A stretch of 64,000 bases of DNA from Anodontia alba (lineage: Eukaryota; Mollusca; Bivalvia; Lucinida; Lucinidae), in assembly GCA_964016985.1 (NCBI GenBank), contig OZ024831.1, positions 20,570,195 through 20,634,194 on the forward strand. The letters are read 5' to 3'. The notes below the pieces were generated by a model that was not told the DNA's origin, searched no databases, and was given only the letters and a program-made list of their open reading frames with translations. This document shows, piece after piece, positions 33,900 to 44,900 of the stretch (positions within the stretch are counted from its first letter, which is position 1; each line of letters begins with the position of its first letter). A program made the position numbers and the translations under genes.

Positions 33900-35016
33900 G
33901 ACTGATTAGACCAACCTAGTTCTGAACTGTTTGTTGCATGTCGTGCAAGAACTTTTTGACGGTTCGGATGTGGTTTACTGGCTCCGGCTTTCCGCTGATG
34001 GCGCTTTCTCTCATCTTCAAACATTCTCTTTGCTTTGTAAATATCTGCTTCTCTTCTGATGGGGCAGTGCTATTTTGTTTGGTCATATACAGTCTCTTCC
34101 CAGCGCTCTGGTAGTATGCTGGTTATTGCAGGAGGCGTTTAGGGTATCCTTGGTGCGTTTCTTCTGACCCACATCTCCCACTCCCTTGGGAGAGGTTTCC
34201 TAGCTGAAATTCTCTGCAGAAGATTTTCTTTGGTAAGCGTTCATCAGACACTCTGGTGACATGGCCATCCCATCTTAGCTGTGCCAGCTTTGCTATGCAT
34301 CCCTGACCTCTGTAATACTACTCGCATTTTTCAGCAAAAATACCTGTGAATTAGATATTGTACTTGCTAGGACAGTTAACATTTTGATCACTAACGAGCT
34401 CGTTAAGCTAACGACGCTTTGAACAACTGGGCCCTGACCTGCATCCAGGGGTATTAAATGATATCATCTGCTTGACTGCTTTCATTGACAGTTGAGAATT
34501 TGTCAAGTGTGTTGCACTCCACCTGTGGAAATCTGTTGATGGCATCCTAATTGATATGGGGCAGGCGATTGAGTACATTGTCGAAATGTTTGACCTATCT
34601 TTTATAGAAGGTGTCTTTGTCTGTGAGAAGTGTACTTTACGTCCATGTGCGCTGAGCAGCGGGATGGCCCCTTAGCTACGTTGGTCATGAACTGTCTTCA
34701 GTGGATCATGGAATTTCTTTATATCTTTTCTTTCTCCAAATGACTGGATTTCATCAGCTTTGCTATTCAGCCAGGACTCTTGCACTAGACTGTCTGACAG
34801 ATGTTGTGGTAGGCTACATTTTGATACTGAGCTAGTATCATGTTGAACGGCCTTACGGTGATTTTCATCAAGGAACCATAGGATTCCATCATCATTCTCA
34901 TCAAATCTTAATGTTTGCGAGATGTTGGTCCTAACATATTCATTGCTGAAGAATGTAACGCTTTTCAAAAGACTTCCAGTTCTCTTCTGGATTTTCAGAA
35001 GCGAGTTGGACAGCAT
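33900..35016 (-). mobile_element. Second LINE relic, internally deleted
   Basis: The minus frame 34,672-35,016 (114 codons) has the text DENDDGILWFLDE and QESWLNSKADEIQ, typical of the linker between endonuclease and reverse transcriptase in CR1/RTE-like LINEs. At 33,990-34,320 the minus strand gives [20 protein letters not shown], the C-terminal signature of the same kind of element. The catalytic reverse-transcriptase core between them is missing, and half of a MITE (34,318-34,435) sits in the gap. Confidence 0.75.
34318..34435. mobile_element. Half copy of the GGGCCCAGTTGTTCAAAGC MITE
   Basis: From CTCGCATTTTTCAGCAAAAA to GCTTTGAACAACTGGGCCC it matches the right half of the copy at 48,273-48,521. 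The left half, beyond the central hairpin, is lost. Confidence 0.8.
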
Positions 35017-35700
35017 CTAAACGGTGCAGATATCACTGATAAATGCTTGTCTCTTGTTTTTCCAACCTAGAGACATCCATTTATTTGGTATTTCTTGCCA
35101 TGCAGACGCCTTGCATATTGACTACGCAAGTTGAGGTTGCTGAATCCTCAACTGTGATCTGTCCAGCTATCTGCTTCACATGGTTTTTGTCATTCTGGTG
35201 CCATTTCTGTCCCTCCTCCGTATTATGATATAGTCACGAGTGCTTGTAGCTCGGTGAGCATAGTCTGCTGAACATGTCTACCAAACCACAGTAACAAACC
35301 CTGGATGCACTCACGCTCCAAATACCTGCATCTAATTGGCAACCTTTATACAGTTCGTGGTTGATAGCTATCCTCTTTAAGCATGTATAAAGGTCAAGAA
35401 TAACAGTAAATATGTCTTTTTATTTACCTTGCACGGGTAGCCCATGCAGAATGTGTGGTCTATCTTTCTATCTATAGATAGCCCATGCAGAAAATGCATT
35501 TGCATAACCTACTTATAGACAACTCATAGCCATAGTTTCACAGCTATCTCAGGCACTGTAGATGTTATTGTCCGTCTCCATGTACAGATGGTCTGATAAA
35601 TGCATCGACCTGCATCGTCTCTTATCTGTTATTTTCCACTTAAACATCAATAGCACGAATGGCCAGGCTACTCAGCCCAATCATGATTATTCTTTATATT
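35017..35700. other. Sequence upstream of methyltransferase gene A
   Basis: No ORF of note, and the promoter cannot be recognised. A direct repeat TAGCCCATGCAGAA lies near 35,450 and 35,488. A good acceptor (TTCTTTATATTTCAG, AG at 35,703-35,704) suggests that a 5'-UTR exon lies further upstream. Confidence 0.4.
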
Positions 35701-35757
35701 TCAGAATTAGTAGTCCTACGCCATTCCTACGCTTACCGATTTTATCCTTTTGGAATA

Positions 35758-35914
35758 ATGACAGAATCAGATGCAGCTCTGACCACACATGCAGAATCCT
35801 GCTTCGACCCGGCATTTTATATGTCTTTGATCTACAGCGGCACTTTTCTCAATGACTCTGTGAAAAACGCAATTGAATGGATGCTGGACCAGGTTCACGA
35901 TGTCTTCAAATGCG
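35758..35914 (+). CDS. Gene A exon 1
   Basis: Encodes residues 1-52 plus the first base of codon 53, with the N-terminal lid including FDPAFY and Y26. The donor is TGCG followed by GTTTGT. About half of its residues match exon 1 of gene B, far fewer than in exon 2. Confidence 0.9.
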
Positions 35915-38900
35915 GTTTGTGGCTGTACCAGTTCATCATTTTACAGTAAAACTTCAATGACCCGAACACCAATGGTTTGTTTACCGTGGCAGATTCAAAC
36001 TCGTTTTTGAGTCCCTAAGAAATTCTGCAGATACCTCAAGAAAACAAATGATGAGGGATATTTTATGGAAATTTTCTTATATAATTATGAAAATGTATTT
36101 TATCATGAAAATGTCTGTTGTGTGTATTCATTAGAATCGCCTCGTCGGCGCGATTCTATTTGATTACATGCAACATATTATCATTATAGAGAAGATCGAA
36201 AAGACATCCCTAAATTATCTGCATTTGCCTCCTGACCTGGCGCTATGATTAAACCTCAGTGGCTCGAACTACCCATGTCCAGAACGAATTTCCAAAGTCC
36301 AAAACATACTTCCAGTTATTGACGTTCAACTGTACTTAAACTTTTAATAGAAAATAAAACTTTTGTTCATGTTTTAGCCTATTACAAGTAGTGTTGGGAA
36401 TCGGCCAGAATTTCATAGTCGATCATCTGTTTTGTAAAACCGACTGATCACCGACTAAAAGTCGGCTTGCAGAAAATATATTCATTCTTATTATAATCTT
36501 CTTCCAGGTACTTAATCATAGCTCCAGATTTATAAGAGGGGTATACAGATAATATTTTTCGTATTTTATCATGAAAAAAAGTTTTTTTGTGGTACGCATT
36601 ATAAGCACCTCGCCGCGTCGCTTCTAATAAGTATCCACAACATATGTTTTCATGCCCATCAAAATAAAAAAAAAGTGATAAAAAATATGTTTCTAAAAAT
36701 AAATTTTTCCGATCAGTCGACTATAAAAATTCTTAATCGATCATCGGCAGCAAAATTAATTTCAAGGCGGTGTTTCTGTTGCAGTTGCCTTTCGTATCTT
36801 TCGTTTCGTTTTGTTTCGTGTGTTTGTTTGTTCTGTTCTTTGACGTAATGTTGTTTTATGTTGTCATTCCTTATCCAGTCCCTTGATTATGTATTGTGAT
36901 TGTCGCCATTCAGTGGTTTCGTCATATATGATGGGACAGCTGGCCTTTCAAGCCAAGACGTTTTTTCAGTTGTATTTCTGTTTGTTTTTTTTTTTTTTGT
37001 TTTTTTTTTGACATTTTCTCAGTATATTTTTACAAAAGGCGGCCTTCAACGACACCAGAAAAGGATTTTATGATATCAAAAGACAATTTGGAACTTTTCC
37101 TTGAAAACAGAAGCAGTCGGTGTATTGGCACGGAAACAGAGATACCGCATTGGCACATTGTTCCCGTCTGTTAAAACGACCTTTTTTTTTTTCAACACAT
37201 TGTCGTTTTTCACAGCAAACGCAACTCATCATATGTTTGTGACTGTGTTAGTCACTAAATATAATTGTTCACCTAGGATCGTTGAACTTTTAGATGTCGT
37301 CACAGTACGATAATAACTTGGTCAAGAATCTATCTATCTATCTATCTATCTATCCGTCCGTCCGCCTATCTATCTGCCTCCACCCTCCCGCCCGTCCGTC
37401 CGTCAGTCCCTGGATCTATCGTTGTCTGTCTATCTATCTACCTATCTATCTCGCATCTGTCTGTATGTCAGTCTGTTTGTCTGCCCGCCCTTCCCATCTA
37501 TCTATCTATCTATCTAATTGTCTGTCTGCCCGTCCGTCTGTCTGTGCATCAGTCTAGCCATCTATTTAATTAACAGTTTATTTTATCATTGTTGTTCGTA
37601 TGACGTTTTCGTAGTTACATTATTGAATTCTGAACACTTATATTTCAAGGCACATTAAAGGGGGAGAAACTGTTAGATATAGGGACGGGCCCAGCCCCCT
37701 ACACAGTAATCACAGCTTCGAAATGGTTTGAGGATGTCTATTTGTCAGATATAGCCAAGTCCAATATTGAGTTCCTTCAGAAATGGAGACAAGGGGAGTC
37801 CGGACCTATGAAGTACCTGATGGAATACTTTGCACGAAAAGAACAGTAAGTTGTTACACCTCGCTTGTATACATATGAGCCGCAACGTCAGAAAAGGTAC
37901 CTGCTGACGTGCGTCTAACAAAGACTCTGATCCGTGCAGTCTGATCAGAGTCTTTGTTGTCCGCATAAAGAAACTTTGCGACCTTGGCTATCCAAAAATG
38001 CGTCCAGTGAAGATCCTGATCAAACTGCGCGAATGCGCAGACTGATTTGAATCTACGATGGGTGCACATGTCCATTTTCTGACGTTGTAGCTCATATTAA
38101 ACCTCTCGACACCGCCGTACACAGAAAATATTGCTCGGACATCCGAAGACATTATATCGTTGACATGATCATGACAAAGAACGAGCATCACTTTTCTATT
38201 GCGATGTGCTTATTTCAACGTCAAATTTGCAAAGTGAAAAAATCTAAAAACAAATATTGCCGAACGAGACCTGAATGTATCTACATTGTAGTTTAATGAA
38301 CTTGATTTCTTTTATTCATTTAAATTGTGCTTTTGTTTTAATTTTGTGGCGACATACCTGCCCTATCGATCATGTTTAATATATAGTCTATGGCAAAATG
38401 TAACACCCCCGGGCGTAATTTCATACATGTCCCCATTCGACACAGGAAAAAAATCATTTCATTTTATTAAGAAGATAATTATATACCTTGTAATGGTAAC
38501 AGACAACCAATTCCGAATTTGGACGAAGCATTTTTATACCATTGAACTCGTACTATTGACTGCAAGTCAAATGGAAGACTTTGTATTTCGAAATATGAAC
38601 ATAATTTAACGTGCATTGTTGGCAAGTTTGCCTCAGTATACATTTGTAGGGGTACTTGAAATGTCGTAACGCGCTTCACAACTAATATTTAGTTGGATTA
38701 AATCTTTAAGACGTGGATTTATGCTGTTTTAATCCTACCGTTTTTGTCTTACATAAGGTATGCAAGCTCGGGTTTGTATGTTTAAATAAGTCCTTGTAAA
38801 TAGTTTATCATAGTTTTCTCTGATGAAGTTACCATCACGTTCTTAGATACAAGGTCAGGCTTTTAGGATAACCTAGCATAAATCTCAAGGAAGTAATTAT

Positions 38901-41900
38901 AAAATCATGTTTTTAAACCGTTTTCTTTATTTATGGCCAATGTTATTGATACAATGGTCTTCTAAGTTTAACGTCTTCGTGACATAACTCTTGGTGTCTG
39001 TCAGATAAAACAGGCCACGTACACATGAGATCATGTATCTCCAGATGGCAAATACGAGATTAACATCCACAAAGAAGGCATTGGCTTGATACGCATCAGG
39101 ATACAATCTCGTCACACGTTATACTTTTTATGGATTTCTTATAATGCTGATGAGGGTGCTCAAAACGTTTCTGGATGGTATTGTCTTTGTAAAGCTGGTG
39201 CAAGAACGGTTGGCTGCTGTGTCGATATAGCATCAGTACTTTGGTATCTCAGGTATGAGCGCCACAGTTCAGATGCATTAGCTGCAGATTCTGTTCAGAT
39301 AAAGCATTTTCTAAATGCTGCTGACAAGGACTGTGTCTCAGAAGATGATGACGATGAGAGTTCAGTAACAGGAGAACTTGCACCTATAATATTTATTTCT
39401 TAAGGATTGGAAATGTTTCTTTGAAATGGTTAAACATTTATATGTAAATAACGCTGTCTCTGATTTTAATCAATCGCATTTTTAAAAGATTCTTTTAATC
39501 CCTTGTTTGTAAGTGCTATATGCTTTTAATTTGAAGTTTCTTTCTCTGATTGATAGTAAAATTCAAAGTCTCTGATAGCTGTCCCTTTGTTTGGTGACAT
39601 GGTTTTGTGTTTACTGTTACCACAATATGCCTACTCAGCAGAATATTGTGTAATATAGCAAACAAAAACTTTGTCATAAATATACCTCGTACGTTATAAT
39701 TACATTTTCGAATCTTTATACTTTATCTTTTATAAAAAATGTTGTTTGTAAAAGATGTTTTATGCGATAGAAAAGTCAAGGACAAATATAAATCCGTAAT
39801 TATTTAGGTATTCTTTGAATAATAGAAACATTTACATTACGAGCACCAATGTTTATTTCAAAGCAATGTACGTAAAAGCTTAATACATTCCAGTAAAAGA
39901 AGAAAGTGATTTCTCTCACTTGACTTGTCGTCAATAGCTAAAATGTTATGAGACACAGTATATCGGTAACGGTATCATAAAATACGTACTCTTTTAACTT
40001 TAAGCTGAGATTTTACGGCATTTGATTTGATATGTAATACAATTACTTGCCAATTTTAGTGTTACATGGGAACAGAAGAACAGCCAAGTAGTGGACAAGG
40101 TCAAGGATGCCCTTGTTGTCGATATCAGGAAGCCGAATCCGTTTAAAGGGACTTCGCTAGAGAACGCCCTATTTGATGTCATAACCACGTCCTTGTGTCT
40201 GGCCACTGCTACTCCTTTTGACATCGAAGACTTCAAAAATATGCTGCAAAATATAAGGTATTAGTCTTAAGGAATTTTAGCATACATAAGTTGTAAGTCC
40301 AATATATATAGCGCAGGGCTATTCAGAAACAGCCGTTATAACCACTAGGCCACTGCGCTTGCCAAATTACGAGTTTTATGGATTAGGGCATACTAGATTT
40401 GTTTGAATGACACATCGGATGAGGTTTGCATATACAGAAATATTGAAAACTGAAAAAATCACTCGACTATAACTCTAATACCCGGAATAGACTTATGTTA
40501 GATAATCTGAATCCAAGCATACATAAATTCTACTTGTATAGGCCGCCATCTTGACCAAAAGACAGCTTTAAAATGATTTGGGGATGTTCGCTTCCTTCCG
40601 CCGAAAATTTGCAACTGAACGGAAAATTTGCATTTGTTTTGCGAGTAATTGCGAACGTTTAGGGTAAATGAATGCAGCCGAGTTTTTTTTTCGGCCTTTT
40701 TTCTGTGACAAGTACCAACCACGCAGTGATAGTGGCTTTTATATTTAACTATAACTGGGTAATAAGACATGCTGAAGTATTAATCTGCGTAAAAATATAA
40801 ATGAAAATATTCTGGGAATGCCACAATTGCGAAGTACATCCTTCTCGAAGCACCAAAAGAAGGAGAGATGAGGGAAAAACAACGTCAAATAAACGCCACA
40901 TATGAAACCTTCGACGCACGAACAAGAAAAAAAAAAAAAAAAAAGAACTGCAACAGCGGAACCGCCTTGGGACGATCATTAGAAAACTATTGTGTGGGTT
41001 ATGGGCTTAAACCAGTTTTGCTCGCGCGAAACCTCAATGCTTAATTCTGCTGCAGCATCAAATTACAAACATATTTCGATCCGCATAGGGGTCTTCTACC
41101 ATACCAGTGAAACATCGCAGTGAAACATATGTAATAAAAAACACTGTGATGACGCAAAGCGAGGGGTTCAATGGCGATCTGAAGCCTGAGCACAAGAAAA
41201 CCATATACAGAACCATGATAGCCTGACCACATACATTGGTAATCAGGCGCCAAACATCTGAACAGACTGAGAAAGGAGCCCTCATTTACTGAGGATATGT
41301 CTGTCATCATGTCTAGCTTTGTAATCACCTTGATGGGGTAGAGGAAGCTGATTGGTTTGCTTTTCTTTGGTCTACGACTTGTGCACTATCTGCCATGGTT
41401 TGTTTGTAGTTCCTTTTGGTTTCATTGGTAGACTGTCATCTGTGATTGTGGCTATTTCTGGACAACTTTTATACTGTTTTCAAATCGATTTTACTGGTAC
41501 CAAATCTTTACCTTAGGTTCAAATGTTGTAAAAAAAATACAAAATGATATAAATTCGACTCGCACAAAGGCTCTTTAACTTATATGATAAAACATCACAG
41601 AAATCGTGTAAATCAAATTAAATCATTGTGATGAAACAAGAATGAGGGCTTGTCGCACTCACCTCTGACACTGGCAGCCAGGGCCCAGTTGTTCAAAGCG
41701 TCGTTAGCTTAACCAACTCGTAAGTGGTCAAAATGTTAACTGTTCTAGTAAGTACAATATCTAATTCAAAGGTATTTTTGCTGAAACAATGTGAGTAGCT
41801 TTTGCAAATGCAAAACCTACTCACATTTTTTCAGCAAAACTATTGGGATATATGCCATATTTAATGATCGAAGTTTTAACGATATGTTAACTAAAGACAT

Positions 41901-44900
41901 CGTTAGTTTTGAACAACTGGGACCTGGTGAAAGATTTAAGTCAGCACCTTTATAGAGTCTAACTCGGTCCACTGTAGTGCAAGTAAAGAGGAAAGCATAG
42001 CTATTTAACATAATTGAATTAAAACTAAGCATGCAGACTATCGCGTAATATCCCATAAGTCATATCCCATGCGTTTAAAACTGGTAATATTTGTTTTTGA
42101 ATTATTCTTAACCATTGGGTATCCCAGCAAACATGCTGCCGTAAAACTACCCTGGTTCCGATATTCCTTGCTGCAGAAGTGATTTTAAGCGAACTTTGTA
42201 TTCATCAATCAGTTCGAAGTGTGAGTGTCGGCGGTAAAAGTTTAAAAAAAAAAAAGCTTTACGATGATACCGATAGCCTTATAAAATAAAAATTAAAAAA
42301 TGCTATTTGAAAGCTTAGTTCATATACGTAGAGGAGAAGGTTATATGACCTAACTATATTAGAGCATAAAATAGATATATGAACTCGGGTACTGATAGAA
42401 TCAGATCCACATCAAGCCCCAACACCATCGGGAAAGACAGACAAATACAATCAAAACAACTATGATGAAACAAAGCAAATGGCCCAATGGTGATCTTAAG
42501 CTAGATCACAAGAAATGCACAAAACGGACCAAACAAGCCTTATCTGTTTCTATGGAGGGATTATTCTTGTTCAAAACACCCATACCCGTAGAGGTATTCA
42601 TCATTTTTGGGTCGATTGTTACAATTTACTCTTATTTGTAAACACAACAAAATTTCCTAAAGGTAATTTGTTGTCCGCGTGATAATCATTGACCACTGAA
42701 ATCCAGATAACGGATATTTATAGCCGCGCTATTCTTGTCGCTGTCCCGTCGGAGAGCTGTGTAAAGACGGTTATCTGTAAAACTTGGACTGGGCTTGATG
42801 CTGGGATAATCGCAAACAGTGCAGACTCAGATCAGACGTCTTAGAAGGCGGCATCCGATCAGTGTCTGCACTATTTGTTTAAATTACTGAAAAGTAAGGG
42901 TTAGATGAAACAGTCGCCTTCGTTCAGGACCATTGTTCCAGCTTACACTCAGAGAGAATCGATCCACCAGTATGGAACGCCCCAGCAGTCTTATGTTGAG
43001 CAAATTGATGATATGCTGTCATTTTTTCTTGATGTGGTGTCTATTTTTCTTGATGTGGTGTCATTTCTTCTTTATATGGTGACATTTGATCATTATATGT
43101 TATGCATATTTCTTTATATGATGTCAATTCGTAACTATATTTTATACACTTTTCTTCCCCAAAGACTTCTATCGGTATACCAACAGTCAGAGGAAAGACA
43201 ATCAGGGTATCTCTCCTCTCAAAAGGAGAAATGGTAGTGGTGGCTGAGTCTGAGTTCAATGGTAAGTTTACAGATGTATTCTCTAAAAGTTCGGAGAGGT
43301 CCCTCTACTTGAGAAGTCAGCTCCGCCTATGAGCGCGTTCACGCTTCAAATAAAGGTGTTATATAAAATGATGAAAGGTTTAAATCTCTAAAAGGCTTTG
43401 GGACCTAATGATCTTCATCCTAGTCCTTAAAGATCTTGCGGTAGAACTTAGTCCTGTATTTGCTCATTTGTTCCAACAATCTCTTGATAAAGAAGAAATC
43501 CCCAAGGAATGTTCTTTGGCTAACAACTAGAAGGGCGACATAGCTTTACCAAGTAACTATCGTCCAGTGTCCTTGACATGTGTTCCTTGCAAGGTTCTTG
43601 AACACATAGTATATACAAATATTATGGCTCATCTTTATGAACACAAGCTTCTGTCAGACAGGCAACATGCTTTCAGGAAGAACCATAGTTGTGAAACTCA
43701 GTTGATCACAGTAATAAACAATTGAGCTAAAATTTTGGATGCAGGAGGTCAAGTAGATACATTCATATTGGATTTCGAGAAGGCCTTTGACACTCCTCAA
43801 ATGCAAAATCCATGGATATGGCATAAGTGGAAAAAAACTTTAGTATGGATTGAGTTATTTCTGAGCAATAGGCAAAAAAAGAGTTGTAGTCAGTGGAGCA
43901 AAATCTCAGTGGGCACCTATATTGTCTGGTGTGCCGCATGGCATGTTCTCGGTCCACTGTTGTTTTCCTTGTACATAAATGACACCATGGTTGGAATAGA
44001 ATCTGAGATTCGTTTGTTCGCTAATGACTGTGTCTGCTATCGTCAGATTGATAGCATTGAAGACACATCGAATTCCAAAAAGATATTGATCAACTGGGCA
44101 AATGGGCCAGGAAATGGGGTATGATATTTCATCCCATGAAATGCAACATTATGCAGATTACTAGGAATCGGATCAAAAAGATCAATGTAGTTTACTCCTT
44201 AGAAAGAACAGTCGGCGAAAATGTGGATAATATTAAATACCTTGGTGTGATAATTTCTAAGATTTGAAATGGAATACTCATGTAAGCAATGTTTGCAGAA
44301 AAGCAAACAAAACTCTTTCTTAAGACGTAACTATCGTCATGCCCCCAAGATGTTAAGGAAACGGCATACAAGGGATTGGTGCAACCAATTCTGGAGTATG
44401 CTAGCCCTGTTTGGGACCCACATGGAATAGTAGTCCAGGAAGAATTAGAATAGGTTCAGAATTGTGCAGCTAAGTTTGTGACTGGAAACTACAACTTTGA
44501 ATTTTACGTTGACTTAGTTGTACATATTTTTAAAAAAAATGTGGTAAAGTCTAATTTTTCGGAGCAATTCAGAAAACTAATTAACCGTTATAAAAGAATT
44601 GGCTATAGCCTGGATATTATACGGCAGACTGCATGCCTAGTTGTCAACCCAATCATTGTTGATGACTATGAAATTGTGGCAAAATCTAACTTTTCGGAGC
44701 AATTCAGAAAACTAATTAACCGTTATAAAAGAATTGGCTATAGCCTGGATATTATGCGGCAGACTGCATGCCTAGTTGTCAACCCAATCATTGTTGATGG
44801 CTTTACTTCACTCTTTAATTGCACGACGGCCGTTCGGGCCTCAGACTCAATGACGGCCTCTTCGTAAAACTTTAACCAGGGGGTTGGGGCTTGACGATAT

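Noticed and set aside
35659..35757. Extending gene A to start at 35,659
   Set aside because: The upstream residues do not resemble the family N-terminus, and a good splice acceptor lies at 35,704, inside that stretch. The ATG at 35,758 aligns with the start in gene B.
37294..37557. Ser/Arg/Pro-rich 87-codon frame
   Set aside because: It lies entirely within a tetranucleotide microsatellite in gene A intron 1.
40498..40770. Minus-strand 90-codon frame with HCVVGTCHRKKAEKK, perhaps a THAP-like zinc finger
   Set aside because: Only a weak resemblance in the first residues; the rest does not fit the THAP fold and no further exon is visible.
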